Notes: generated from the letters alone by a model not told the origin. A stretch of DNA of 64,000 nt from CAISKJ01 sp046351555 (GCA_046351555.1 JAXLYI010000034.1:1-64000); one strand, 5' to 3'; shown: positions 52,723 through 62,057, counted from the first letter of the stretch. Program-made: numbers and translations.

Positions 52723-52847
52723 AAAGACCCAAAGGAAGCGTCGCCCGTCGGGATTCATCCACACGCTGGGACGAGCCCGACGCGGTCGTTCGTTCGTCGT
52801 ACGATCGACCCCTCACGCCGTCGCATCGCCCCCGAGGAGAGTCCCCC

Positions 52848-53582
52848 ATGCGCAAGCCCGAGAGCATCCTCCACGCCGCCGCCGCGCGGCTCGACGCCGT
52901 CGCCCTGGCCTGCGCGATCCAGCGCCTCGCGCTCCGCCCGCTCGGCCGCGACGGGCTCATCCTCACGGGGACCCGCGGGGGCGTCACCGTCACCGTGCGG
53001 GTCACCGGGGTCGGCTCGCGCGCGGTCCGCACCACGGTGCTGGTCGAGGCCGCGGGCGCGCCGGTGGAGCTCTCGCTCCGCCCCGAGCTCGCCGGCGAGC
53101 GCCTCGACAAGGCCCTCGGAATGACGGTCGACGTCGAGGTGGGCGACGCCGCCTTCGACACCCGCTTCGTCGTCGAGTCCGCGCCCGCCGAGGCCGCCCG
53201 CAAGGTGCTCCCGCCGGCCGCGCGTGGCGCGCTGCTCGCGTTCCCCGTCGACGACGAGTCGCCGCGCGTGCGGCTCGGCGAGGGGATGGCCTCGGTCACC
53301 TGGGGCCGCGAGCCCGACCCCGCCCTCCTCCAGCACGCGCTCACCGCGCTCGGGGCCATCGTCGAGGAGGCCCGCGCGCTCCACGAGGGGATGCGCGACG
53401 TGGCGCCGGGCCACGCCTTCCGCCAGGACGCCGGCGACGCGCGCAAGGTCGACCCCCGCGAGCGCGAGGCCGCCCGCTCGAAGCTCCGCGGCGCGAAGGC
53501 CCGCGCGGTGGTGGTGATCGGCTCGGCGGTCGCGGCCGGGGTGGGCTTCCTGGCGACGGTGATCCTCGGCCACGCGGCCTGA
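52848..53582 (+). CDS. Hypothetical tail-anchored protein
   Basis: 244 residues: a soluble region (VTVTVRVTGVGSRAVRTTVL, SLRPELAGERLDKALGM) and a single C-terminal transmembrane segment (about 224-241, VVIGSAVAAGVGFLATVIL). No family was recognised. GAGGAGAG 8-15 nt before the ATG; a TACGAT box lies at 52800-52805. Confidence 0.6.
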   Translation: MRKPESILHAAAARLDAVALACAIQRLALRPLGRDGLILTGTRGGVTVTVRVTGVGSRAVRTTVLVEAAGAPVELSLRPELAGERLDKALGMTVDVEVGDAAFDTRFVVESAPAEAARKVLPPAARGALLAFPVDDESPRVRLGEGMASVTWGREPDPALLQHALTALGAIVEEARALHEGMRDVAPGHAFRQDAGDARKVDPREREAARSKLRGAKARAVVVIGSAVAAGVGFLATVILGHAA

Positions 53583-53597
53583 TCACCGGCGGGGGGT

Positions 53598-53810
53598 TCA
53601 GGGCGTGTCGAAGCCCGCGTCGCGGATGGCCTCGCGGACGCGGTCGAGGGAGACGCGGGCGCCGTCGTAGCGGACGGTGGCCCGGTGGCCCGCGAGGTCG
53701 ACCGCGACGGACTCGACGCCGGGCAGCGCGGAGACGGCGCGGGTCACCGAGCGGGCGCAGCCGTCGCAGGTCATGCCCTCGACGGCGACGACTTCCTCCG
53801 ACGCGCTCAC
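53598..53810 (-). CDS. Heavy-metal-associated (HMA) domain protein
   Basis: 70-residue CopZ-like metallochaperone with GMTCDGCA (Cys-x-x-Cys) and ending in AIRDAGFDTP. It probably carries Cu(I). The GTG overlaps the stop of the JmjC-type gene (GTGA). A copper ATPase is not in the window. Confidence 0.85.
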   Translation of the reverse strand: MSASEEVVAVEGMTCDGCARSVTRAVSALPGVESVAVDLAGHRATVRYDGARVSLDRVREAIRDAGFDTP

Positions 53811-55000
53811 GGTTCCCTCGCGATGCGGACGGCGCCCTCGGCGAGGAGCCGGCGCGCGAGGGTGAGGCGGCCCTTCTCGTCGAGGTCGTCGCCGAGCGAG
53901 CGCGCGGTGAAGCGGTCGCCCGCGAGGGCGTTCTCGAGCGTGGTGGCGGCGTGCGCGGGCCACCGGGTGGCGCGGCCCTGCACCGTCAACACCACCGCGT
54001 CGCCCTGGCGCTCGAGCGCGGGCTGCGCGCCGTCGCGGCGGGCCAGCGGGGTGTCGAGGGTGAGCTCGGTCGCGGCGTCGAGGAGCAGGCCGCCGAGGCG
54101 CTCCTTGTGGCCGAAGAAGTACTGCGCCTCGACCCGGTCGCGCACGCGCTCCCAGCGGACGCCGTCGAGCACGCGGGCGGCGTGGCCGCGGAGCTGCGCG
54201 GCGAGCGCCTCGTCGGGCGTGCCGTCGACCAGCGCGCCGAGCGGGATCCCCTTGCGGAGCTCGACGTCGTCGACCGCGGCCCGCGCGATGGCCTCGAGCA
54301 GCACCTCCGACCAGCGCACCGCGTGGAAGCCGATGGTCACGTGGAGCGACAGCTCGTCGCCCTCGGCCAGCGCTTCGTGCATGAGCCCGCGCGGCACGTA
54401 GAGCACGTCGCCGGTCTCCATCACGAACTCGTCGGTCTTCGCGCCGGGCTTCGTCACCGCCGCTTCGAAGCGCTCGCCGCGCATCGGGAGCACCTTGGGG
54501 GACTCGAAGAGCCGCCAGCGCTTGCGCCCCTCGCACTGCACGATGATGACGTCGTGGTTGTCGTAGTGGATGGGGAAGCCCTGCGCCGTGCGGGGCGTGA
54601 GGTACATGTTGGCCTGGACGTGGATCCCGAGCTCGGTCTCGAGCCGGGCCAGGAGCTCGCGGACGCGCGGGGCCTGCTCGTCGAGGCGGTTGAGCACGAT
54701 GGTCGCGCCGGCGGCGAAGCGCTTGACCGCGCGCACCGGGTCGATCGAGTCGTCGTCGCGGGCGTACTCGTCGACCTCCACCGTGCGGGCCGCGTCGACG
54801 AGCTGCAGGTCGGGGTGGTGGTGCGGGCGCCCGGTGAGCACCGCGTCGATCTCGGCCAGGGTGACCGGGGCCTCGGTGGGCCCGCGGTCGGTGGCCGGGA
54901 CGCGCAAATAGCGCTGCTCCCAGTAGTGCGCGAGGAAATCGTCGACGGACACCGGCGCGAGGAGCCGCGCCAGGGCCGGGAACTTCCCGTGGGTCTTCAT
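53807..55000 (-). CDS. JmjC-type cupin oxygenase (ribosomal oxygenase-like)
   Basis: 397 residues. The cupin_4/JmjC core has the Fe(II) motif HYDNHD (H-x-D) in FPIHYDNHDVIIVQCEGRK and the distal His in RGLMHEAL. A C-terminal winged-helix-like region follows, as in ribosomal oxygenases (YcfD/RoxA group) that hydroxylate ribosomal proteins with 2-oxoglutarate. The target here is unknown. It is coupled to a small metallochaperone gene. Confidence 0.83.
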   Translation of the reverse strand: MKTHGKFPALARLLAPVSVDDFLAHYWEQRYLRVPATDRGPTEAPVTLAEIDAVLTGRPHHHPDLQLVDAARTVEVDEYARDDDSIDPVRAVKRFAAGATIVLNRLDEQAPRVRELLARLETELGIHVQANMYLTPRTAQGFPIHYDNHDVIIVQCEGRKRWRLFESPKVLPMRGERFEAAVTKPGAKTDEFVMETGDVLYVPRGLMHEALAEGDELSLHVTIGFHAVRWSEVLLEAIARAAVDDVELRKGIPLGALVDGTPDEALAAQLRGHAARVLDGVRWERVRDRVEAQYFFGHKERLGGLLLDAATELTLDTPLARRDGAQPALERQGDAVVLTVQGRATRWPAHAATTLENALAGDRFTARSLGDDLDEKGRLTLARRLLAEGAVRIAREP

Positions 55001-55066
55001 GGCTGTCTTGGGGGTGTTACGAGGCGGTGGGACGGGGGGAGTCGGAGAGTGGGGCGATGGCCCCGA

Positions 55067-55423
55067 CTAGCAGGGGTGGTTCGGGGGGTCGCTGCCCTGG
55101 CCCGAGTCCTGGTCGGTGCAGGTGCGCCGGCGGCCGCCGCGACGCCCACGACCGCAGTTGACGCCGTCGCTCGGGTCGCTGTCGGTGATGCCGGAGCGGC
55201 CGCGGCCGACGCCGTCGCTCGGGTCGCTGTCGGTGCGGCCGGTGCGGTTCGAGCAGGCCTTCGCCTCGCCGGGCGCGAGCACGGCGGCGCCGAACACGGC
55301 CCCCGCGAGGGCGGCGCCCACCGAGGTCAGGGCCGAGCGGCGGGTCGGGAGGGACACGTCCTCGATGTCGTTGTCGTCGAGGGTGCCCTGGGTCTTGAGA
55401 GACGGATCGTTCTTCGCGGTCAT
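55067..55423 (-). CDS. Small Tat-exported protein with 16-residue repeat
   Basis: 118 residues. A twin-arginine signal (PTRRSALTSVGAALAGAVFG) is followed by a mature part of about 60 residues, with two copies of DSDPSDGV-x-x-GR (16-residue period; DNA copies at 55160-55187 and 55208-55235) and an Arg/Gly-rich cysteine-bearing end. Similar small Asp-Ser-Asp-Pro proteins occur in myxobacteria without known function. AGGAGG about 14 nt before the ATG. It is divergent from a LysR regulator that may control it. Confidence 0.7.
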   Translation of the reverse strand: MTAKNDPSLKTQGTLDDNDIEDVSLPTRRSALTSVGAALAGAVFGAAVLAPGEAKACSNRTGRTDSDPSDGVGRGRSGITDSDPSDGVNCGRGRRGGRRRTCTDQDSGQGSDPPNHPC

Positions 55424-55537
55424 GTGATGGATCGCTCCTCCTGTGCGAGCGAGAACACCACCATCGGCTCCCGCGCGCAAGAGGTGTTACGGACGGGTGC
55501 GGGACTTTCTTCACGCCCTTTGTGCGACCCGCAGACG

Positions 55538-55568
55538 CTTGACGTGCGCGCGGGTCTGTTGCTTCAAG
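55538..55568. promoter_or_regulatory. Possible LysR-type site (CTTGA...TCAAG)
   Basis: CTTGA (55538-55542) and TCAAG (55564-55568) form an interrupted inverted repeat just before the LysR start, within the divergent spacer. Autoregulation and control of the Tat protein are plausible. Confidence 0.3.
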
Positions 55569-55580
55569 TCGCGACACCCG

Positions 55581-56474
55581 ATGCACCTCACCCACCTCCG
55601 CTACGTGCAGGCGATCGCCCGGCACCGGAGCCTCTCGGCGGCGGCCCGGGCGCTCGGCGTGTCGCAGCCGACGCTCACCGGCGCGGTCAAAAGTTTGGAG
55701 GAGGAGCTCCGCACGACGATCGTGCTGCGGGGCCGTGACGGCGTGCGGCTCACCGCGGCGGGGGAGGCCCTGGTCCGACACGCCGGCGAGGTGCTGGCCA
55801 CCGTCGAGCGGATGGAGCACGAGATCCGCGGGCTCGAGGGCGACGCGCAGGGGCGCTTCGTGCTCGGCTGCCACGAGTCCCTGGGCGCATATTTCCTCCC
55901 GGGCTTCATGCGCGGCTTCCTCGACGCCTACGCCCGCATCGAGCTCACGCTCTGGAACGGCACCTCCCCCGCCGTCCGCGACGCGGTCCTCGCCCGCGAG
56001 GTGCACTACGGCCTGCTGGTCAACCCCATCGCGCACCCCGACCTCGTGCTGGTGAAGCTCTTCCACGACGCGATGGACTTCTTCGTCTGCGTCGACGAGC
56101 CCCCGACGCCGAGCCTCGCCGAGGCCCGCGCGCGCGTCCGCCGCGGCCCGCTCGTCTACGCCGGCCGCGTCCCCCAATGCCAGGAGCTCATCCAGCGATT
56201 GAGCGCCGACGACACGCCCCCCTCGCGGCTTCTCTCCTGCGGCGACCTCGAGCTGGTGAAGAGCCTCACGCTCGGCGGCCTCGGGGTCGGGGTGATCCCG
56301 CGGCGCGTCGCGGCCTACGGCCACCCGGGGCGCCTGCGCAGGCTTCACCCCGAGCTCCCGCACATCCCCGACACGATCTACCTCGCGTGGCGCGCCGACC
56401 TGCACCGCACCGCCGCCGCGCTGCGCGTGAAGGAGTCGATCGTGGAGTACGCCCGCACGCTGCCCGAGGCGTGA
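55581..56474 (+). CDS. LysR-family transcriptional regulator
   Basis: 297 residues. An N-terminal helix-turn-helix (LTHLRYVQAIARHRSLSAAA, LGVSQPTLTGAVKSLEEEL) is followed by a periplasmic-binding-protein-like effector domain (about 90-297). The inducer is unknown. It is divergent from the Tat protein gene across 157 bp. Confidence 0.92.
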   Translation: MHLTHLRYVQAIARHRSLSAAARALGVSQPTLTGAVKSLEEELRTTIVLRGRDGVRLTAAGEALVRHAGEVLATVERMEHEIRGLEGDAQGRFVLGCHESLGAYFLPGFMRGFLDAYARIELTLWNGTSPAVRDAVLAREVHYGLLVNPIAHPDLVLVKLFHDAMDFFVCVDEPPTPSLAEARARVRRGPLVYAGRVPQCQELIQRLSADDTPPSRLLSCGDLELVKSLTLGGLGVGVIPRRVAAYGHPGRLRRLHPELPHIPDTIYLAWRADLHRTAAALRVKESIVEYARTLPEA

Positions 56475-56478
56475 GCGG

Positions 56479-57063
56479 TCACATCAGCACGCCGGTCGAG
56501 AGCACGCCCCGCGGCGGCGCGACGGCCGTGCCCAGCGCGAGGATCTCGATCAGCACGACCTTGTAGATCACCGCGACGGCCTCGAGGTCGACGTCGGGGG
56601 GATCGCCGTCCTCGTCGGGCTCGAGCGAGGCCTCCACCTGCTCGCGCACGAAGGCCATCAAATGCGGCTGCCCGATCGCGACCAGGTCGTCGCTCTCCAA
56701 CAGCTCGTCGACCGCGCCGCGGCGCAGCTCCTCGTCGTAGTCGAACGTGGCCCGCGTCGTCGCGAGCCCGCTCTCGTCGACGCGCCGCAGACGCTGCCCG
56801 AAGGCCTCCCCGAACGCGCGGTGCACCGCCACCCCGAGAAACTGCCCGAGCGCCAGCGCCGTGTCGTCGGTCACCCCGTCGAGCTCGGCCCGCAGCCACG
56901 CGCCGAGCGCGGGCTGGGCGAGGTCGAGCTCGCGCAGCGCCACGTGGATCCGCGCGTCGAGGTCGTCGGCTTCGTCGAGCTCGGCCTCGACCTGGTCGAT
57001 TGCGTCGCGCGGGACCACCGCGTGCGGGGGGACGGGGCGGATGGCGGAGCGGGCGGGCCACAT
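56479..57063 (-). CDS. Hypothetical protein
   Basis: 194 residues, acidic and helical, without signal peptide or known domain (DQVEAELDEADDLDARIHVA, VIYKVVLIEILALGTAVAPP). It lies 28 nt after the small zinc-ribbon gene and is probably cotranscribed. It converges on lysR with 4 bp between. Confidence 0.6.
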   Translation of the reverse strand: MWPARSAIRPVPPHAVVPRDAIDQVEAELDEADDLDARIHVALRELDLAQPALGAWLRAELDGVTDDTALALGQFLGVAVHRAFGEAFGQRLRRVDESGLATTRATFDYDEELRRGAVDELLESDDLVAIGQPHLMAFVREQVEASLEPDEDGDPPDVDLEAVAVIYKVVLIEILALGTAVAPPRGVLSTGVLM

Positions 57064-57091
57064 GGCGCTTGCAGCGGGCGGAAGGGGGCGC

Positions 57092-57289
57092 TCAGCCCTC
57101 CTCCTCCTCGATCTCCCAGCGGTAGAGCGCCGTCATGCTCACGGCCAGCGCGCAGCGCTCGCAGAGCGGCGGCTCCTCGCGGAGCACGTCGTCGCCCCGC
57201 ACGAAGAGCAGCAGCCCGCGCCCGGCCGGCTCGCCCTCGATCGGGGCGTTGCACGCGTGGCAGGTGAGCTCTTCGTCGCGCATCGGCAT
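57092..57289 (-). CDS. Small zinc-ribbon-like protein
   Basis: 65 residues with two Cys pairs (CHACNAP and CERCAL), a likely zinc site. Starts MPMRDEELT; a GTG at 57313 is an alternative. TATGGT (57309-57304) is 14 nt before the ATG. Function unknown. Confidence 0.6.
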   Translation of the reverse strand: MPMRDEELTCHACNAPIEGEPAGRGLLLFVRGDDVLREEPPLCERCALAVSMTALYRWEIEEEEG

Positions 57290-57337
57290 TGTCGTCGCGG
57301 CGGACCATACCACCGGCGCCGCCCCCGTGTCTCCCCT

Positions 57338-57829
57338 TCAGCGACCCGTGACCTGCTCGAGGCGCTCGAGGTCGTCGCCCGTCACCCGGTACGCGCGCCC
57401 GAAGCCCTGCACGAACGACGCGCTCCCCGCGAGCGGCGCGAGCTCGCAGAAATGGAAGTCGCGCAGCCCGAGCAGCGTGTCGGCGACGGCGAAGCGCGCG
57501 CGGTACAGCGCCTCCGCCCCGCACGCGCGGGCCTCCTCGCGCGTGAGGAAATTCGCCACCGACCGCGCCGTGAGCCGCGCGAGCCCGTGGCCGCCGCGCG
57601 GGTCGCCGTCGCGCTCGGGCTCGTGCACCATCCACCCGCAGCGGGGGTCGGCGCGGAGCGCGGCGGTGTGCGGCGCGAGCTCGCTCACGAGCACGTAGAG
57701 CCGCGCGGGCCCGAAGGCCGCCGCGTAGGGGACGAGCGAGACCGCGGGCGCGCCGCCGTCGAGCGTGGCGAGGCTCAGCGCGCGGGCGCCGGTGAGGAGC
57801 GCACGGAGGGCGTCGGCGGGGTCGGTCAT
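57338..57829 (-). CDS. HugZ-like pyridoxamine 5'-phosphate oxidase-fold protein
   Basis: 163 residues. A split-barrel fold with ATLDGGAPAVSLVPYA, LYVLVSELAPHTAAL, RLTARS and DFHFCELAPL, a pattern of the HugZ/heme-utilisation and PPOX families. It may bind heme or flavin. It has a strong own promoter overlapping that of the divergent acylase gene. Confidence 0.78.
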   Translation of the reverse strand: MTDPADALRALLTGARALSLATLDGGAPAVSLVPYAAAFGPARLYVLVSELAPHTAALRADPRCGWMVHEPERDGDPRGGHGLARLTARSVANFLTREEARACGAEALYRARFAVADTLLGLRDFHFCELAPLAGSASFVQGFGRAYRVTGDDLERLEQVTGR

Positions 57830-57837
57830 CGAGGGCG

Positions 57838-57867
57838 CTTGTAGCGGGCCGCGGGTTGCGTTTCAAT
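57838..57867. promoter_or_regulatory. Interlocked divergent promoters
   Basis: Minus strand: TTGAAA (57866-57861), 17 nt, TACAAG (57843-57838), then 8 nt to the ATG at 57829. Plus strand: TTGTAG (57839-57844), 17 nt, TTCAAT (57862-57867), then 7 nt to the ATG at 57875. Each -35 overlaps the other's -10, so the HugZ-like and acylase genes cannot be transcribed at the same moment from this site. Confidence 0.55.
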
Positions 57868-57874
57868 CCGCGCC

Positions 57875-60730
57875 ATGCGCCGCTACCGCCTGCCTTGCCT
57901 CTTCGCGCTCGCCGTCGCCGCGGGCTGCGACGAGTCGAACCCCGCCCCCGCCGACGCCACCACCAACGCCGACGCCGCCGACGCCCCCAACGCCGACCGC
58001 AACGACGCCGCGCCGGATGTGGCCGCGCAGCCGCCCGACGGCATCCCCGCGGCGGTCGGCGCGCACCCGCTGTCGTCGCCCGCGGCGCGGGTGATGGGCC
58101 TCGACGGCGCGGTCGACGTCGTCTACGACCGGATGGGCTGGCCGCACATCTACGCGTCGAGCCTGCGCGACGCGGCCACGGTGCAGGGCTACATCATGGC
58201 GCGCGACCGCATGCCGCAGATGGAGATGCTGCGCCGCGTGGCGTCGGGCACCCTCGCCGCCCGCTTCGGCGTCCTCTCGGCCTCGCTCGTCGGGCAGGAC
58301 CTCGCCGCCCGCGTCCTCGGCCTGCGGCGCGCGGCCGAGGCGATGTGGGCCGCGACCCCCGCCGGGCGCTCGCGCACGATGCTCGAGGCCTACGCCCGCG
58401 GCGTCAACCTCTACCTCACCGACCTCGCCCGCGGCGACGCCTCGCTCCCGCCGGGCACCGAGCTCGTGATCGACCAGACCACCCCCGAGTGGACGCCCGT
58501 CGACTCGCTCGTCATCGGCCGCTACCAGTCGTACTCGCTCTCCTACGACGCCAACAGCGACATCGAGTACGCCGCCATCGCCGAGCGCGTCACCTCGGTG
58601 TTCGAGCGCGACGGCTCTGCGCGCCGCGGCATGCTCGCCGACGTCATCCGCTGGGCGCCGCCCGCGCAGGTGGCCGTGGTCGCCGACTTCCTCCCGCGCC
58701 CGACGGGCATGATGAGCACCTTCCGCCCCGACGTCGACCGCCCCGCGGTCGGCTCCCTCTACGGGCGGGCGGCGGGCTTCCTCCAGCACTCGCGCGCGAT
58801 CGCGGAGGTGTGGGGCGACGACTCGCGCGGGAGCAACAACTGGGTCGTCCACCCGTCGGCCTCCGCCACCGGGCACGCGATCCTCGCCAACGACCCGCAC
58901 CTCTCGCTCACCAGCCCGGCCATCTGGTGGGGCTCGCAGATCACCGTCACCCGCGGCCCCGACGCGCTCGACGTGACCGGCACCACCTTCCCGGGCATCC
59001 CCGGCGTGATCATCGGCTTCACCCCGCGCGTCGCCTGGGGCGTCACCACCGCGGGCTACGACGTGACCGACGTCTACCTCGAGACCATCACCCCCGGCAC
59101 CGGCGGCGCGCCCGACACCGTGCTCTTCAACGGCCGCCAGGTGCCCATCGAGGTCCGCACCGAGGCCGTCGAGACCGGCACGGGCACGTACATGGCCCGC
59201 TACGAGTACGTGCCCCACCACGGCCCGATCATCCCCGAGATCCGCAACAACATGATCGTGCCGCGCACCGCCACCCGCGCGCTCTCGATCAAGTGGACGG
59301 GCCACCAGCCGACCACCGAGCTCGACGCCTTCCTCAACGTCGCCTACGCCCGCAGCGCCGCCGAGGCCAAGACCGCGGTCCGGGCGTTCGGCGTCGGCGC
59401 GCAGAACTGGGTGATCGCCGACGTCGACGGCAACGCGGAGTACACCAGCCACGCCAACGTCCCGATCCGCGCGGCGGGGGCCTTCACCTGGTCGCCGACG
59501 ATGCTCACCGGCACGCACCCCTGCGCGGTGCTCCCGGGCACCGGCGAGGCCGAGTGGACGGGCAACCTCCCGCCCGAGCGCGTCCCGCAGGCCACCCTCG
59601 GTGCGATGCGCCCGTGGCTCGAGTCGGCCAACCAGGACCAGGCCGGCGTCACCTTCGACGGCAACCCCTTCAACGACCCGGTGTACCTCGGCTGCGAGTT
59701 CGACCGCGGCTTCCGCGGCGAGCGCATCGCCGAGCGGCTGCGGGCCCTCGGCACCCGCATCTCCGTCGACGACATGAAGTCGATCCAGGCCGACGCGCAC
59801 AACTCCGCCGCCGGGCGCTTCCGCCCCTTCCTGGCGCAGGCGATGGCGCGGCTGGAGATGGAGTGGGCCACGCCCAACTCGCAGCGCGACCTCTCGGCGC
59901 TGGCCACGGAGCTCCGCCCCCGCCAGGAGCGCCTGCGCGACGCGGCCCGCCGGGTGATGGCCTGGTCGCTGGAGGGCGAGTCGGGGGTCGAGGCCGCGGC
60001 CACCGAGGCGCAGCGCAACGACTCCGTCGCCACGTCGATCTTCCACGGCTGGCTGGCCCAGGTGTTCAACGCGACGCTCAACGACGAGATCAACGCGCTC
60101 AACATGGGGCAGGCGACGGGCGTCGGGTTCGACCGCGTCCGCCTCGTCCTGCGGCTGCTGGAGGAGGCCTCCACGCTCCGCACGCGCGACATGGCCACCG
60201 GCCAGAGCACCCTCTGGGACGACCTCGGCACCGCGGACGTCGCCGAGACCCGCGACCTCATCCTCGTCCGCTCGCTCGACCGCGCGCTCACCGCCCTCGC
60301 GGGGATGTCGGTGTTCGGCACCGAGGACGTCTCGATGTGGCGCTGGGGCGCCGTCCACGCCGTGCGCTTCGGCAGCATCATCCCGGGCCCGGGGTCGGTC
60401 CTCTCGATCCCGCGGGACAACGACATGATGTTCCCGCGGGGCTTCCCCCGGCACGGCGGGCTCGACGTGGTCGACGCCTCGCAGCCGGGCCTCGGCGGCA
60501 CCAACTTCACCTTCGGCAGCGGCCCCTCGCAGCGCTTCGTGATCGAGCTCGACCCGGCCGGGCCGCGGGCCTTCAACGCCATCCCCGGCGGCCAGTCGGC
60601 CGACAACACCTCCCCCCACCACCGCGACGGCGCCGAGCTCTGGCGGCAGAACCAGTACCACGAGGTCCCGCGCGCCGAGACCGCCGTGGTGGCCGCCGCC
60701 ACGCGGCACCTGCGCTTCCTCGCGCCGTGA
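57875..60730 (+). CDS. Penicillin acylase family lipoprotein
   Basis: 951 residues. Lipobox VAAGCDES and an Asp/Ala tether (20-60) precede an N-terminal-nucleophile hydrolase. The autocatalytic Ser is Ser320 in RGSNNWVVHPSASATGHAIL, followed by ANDPHLSLTSP. Family members cleave amide bonds of penicillins or acyl-homoserine lactones after self-cleavage into two chains. Anchoring by a lipid is less common. The GTGA overlap links it to the TPR protein gene. Confidence 0.9.
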   Translation: MRRYRLPCLFALAVAAGCDESNPAPADATTNADAADAPNADRNDAAPDVAAQPPDGIPAAVGAHPLSSPAARVMGLDGAVDVVYDRMGWPHIYASSLRDAATVQGYIMARDRMPQMEMLRRVASGTLAARFGVLSASLVGQDLAARVLGLRRAAEAMWAATPAGRSRTMLEAYARGVNLYLTDLARGDASLPPGTELVIDQTTPEWTPVDSLVIGRYQSYSLSYDANSDIEYAAIAERVTSVFERDGSARRGMLADVIRWAPPAQVAVVADFLPRPTGMMSTFRPDVDRPAVGSLYGRAAGFLQHSRAIAEVWGDDSRGSNNWVVHPSASATGHAILANDPHLSLTSPAIWWGSQITVTRGPDALDVTGTTFPGIPGVIIGFTPRVAWGVTTAGYDVTDVYLETITPGTGGAPDTVLFNGRQVPIEVRTEAVETGTGTYMARYEYVPHHGPIIPEIRNNMIVPRTATRALSIKWTGHQPTTELDAFLNVAYARSAAEAKTAVRAFGVGAQNWVIADVDGNAEYTSHANVPIRAAGAFTWSPTMLTGTHPCAVLPGTGEAEWTGNLPPERVPQATLGAMRPWLESANQDQAGVTFDGNPFNDPVYLGCEFDRGFRGERIAERLRALGTRISVDDMKSIQADAHNSAAGRFRPFLAQAMARLEMEWATPNSQRDLSALATELRPRQERLRDAARRVMAWSLEGESGVEAAATEAQRNDSVATSIFHGWLAQVFNATLNDEINALNMGQATGVGFDRVRLVLRLLEEASTLRTRDMATGQSTLWDDLGTADVAETRDLILVRSLDRALTALAGMSVFGTEDVSMWRWGAVHAVRFGSIIPGPGSVLSIPRDNDMMFPRGFPRHGGLDVVDASQPGLGGTNFTFGSGPSQRFVIELDPAGPRAFNAIPGGQSADNTSPHHRDGAELWRQNQYHEVPRAETAVVAAATRHLRFLAP

Positions 60731-62016
60731 CGCGCCGGGCCCTCGCCACCGCCGCGCTCCTCGCGCTGCCCGCGGTCTCGCTCGCGCAGCCCGCGCCGTC
60801 GACACAGACCGCGGCGACGCCCGCCGCCGAGCCGTCGCCCATCGAGGTGGAGACGGCGCGGCGGCTCTTCCGCGAGGGCGTCGCGTTCGCGCAGCAGGCG
60901 CGCTGGGCCGAGGCGCGGGTGAAGTTCGAAGGCGCCCTCGCGATCCGCCCCGCCCCCATCGTCCGCTTCAACCTCGCGGTCGCCTGCCAGAACACCAACC
61001 AGCTCGTCCGGGCCGTCTCGCTCTACCGCGACTACCTCCGCGAGACGCCGCGCGAGGACGACCCCGCCCGCGTCGACGCCGCCGCGCGCGAGATCGAGGC
61101 CCTCGGCCGGCGCGTGGCCCGGGTGCGCGTCGAGGTCAGCGGCGACGCGGTGCGGAGCCTCTCGCTCGACGGCGTCGCGCTCAACGTCGCGCTGGTCGGC
61201 TCGGACTTCCCCGTCGACCCGGGGCCCCATTTCGTCGAGGTGGTCGGCGCCGCGGGTGATCGCCAGCGCGTCGACGGCACGCTCATCGAGGGCGACGCGA
61301 CGGTGATCCCGATCGCCCTCTCCGCCGCGCCCCCGGCCTCGCACGCCGCGCCCGACTGGCGGCCGCCGACGCGCACCTTCGGCCGGCAGATCACCCGCCC
61401 CGGCCCCGACGGCCGCTGGGTCGACTGGGCCGCGCGGGCCACCACCACCCCCATCTCGCTCTGGCGCCAGCGGCCCTTCACCGTCGCCGTCCAGGTGGGG
61501 TACGGCGCGCCCGCGGGCGTGGTGGCGCTGTCGTTCCGCTACGCGCCGCAGCCGTGGTTCGCGGCGGAGCTCGCGGCGGGGGCGTTCGGGGCGTACGGGC
61601 CCTCCGGCGTGGCCCTCGCGCACCTGCGCTACCCCGGCGAGCGCTTCGCGATCGGCGCCTTCGCGGGCCTCGGCGTCGGCCGCGCGGCGGTCACCACGTC
61701 GTGCACCCCGACGACGCCCGCCACCAACGCCACGTGCCCCGCGGCCTCCTCGCAGGACGTGAGCTTCTACGCCCTCACCGTCTCCGCGGGGCTCAGCGGG
61801 GAGCTCCGCCTCGGCAGCCGGCTCACGCTGCGGGCGCTGGCGGGGGCGCGCTTCCTCACCAACCCGGCCGACGCGCGGGCGATGGACGACCGCGCCGTGC
61901 GCCCCGACTGCGCCCGGAGCTCGACCGAGGGCGACGTGTGCCCGGTGTACCGCAACGCCTCCGACGCGGTCACGGCCAACGCCCTCGTCGCGCTCGACCT
62001 CGGGTACACCTTCTGA
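60727..62016 (+). CDS. Secreted TPR protein with outer-membrane-type C-terminus
   Basis: 429 residues. Signal peptide (LLALPAVSLAQ), then a TPR region (about 38-120: LFREGVAFAQQARWAEARVK), a PEGA-like beta domain and a C-terminal beta-barrel-like part ending ALDLGYTF with terminal Phe. Proteins of this plan occur in myxobacteria near envelope enzymes. The GTG start overlaps the acylase stop, so the two are made together. Confidence 0.78.
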   Translation: MTRRALATAALLALPAVSLAQPAPSTQTAATPAAEPSPIEVETARRLFREGVAFAQQARWAEARVKFEGALAIRPAPIVRFNLAVACQNTNQLVRAVSLYRDYLRETPREDDPARVDAAAREIEALGRRVARVRVEVSGDAVRSLSLDGVALNVALVGSDFPVDPGPHFVEVVGAAGDRQRVDGTLIEGDATVIPIALSAAPPASHAAPDWRPPTRTFGRQITRPGPDGRWVDWAARATTTPISLWRQRPFTVAVQVGYGAPAGVVALSFRYAPQPWFAAELAAGAFGAYGPSGVALAHLRYPGERFAIGAFAGLGVGRAAVTTSCTPTTPATNATCPAASSQDVSFYALTVSAGLSGELRLGSRLTLRALAGARFLTNPADARAMDDRAVRPDCARSSTEGDVCPVYRNASDAVTANALVALDLGYTF

Positions 62017-62057
62017 CGTCAGGCCCGGCGTGGCGAGCGCCCGGGGCCGCCGCGCCG

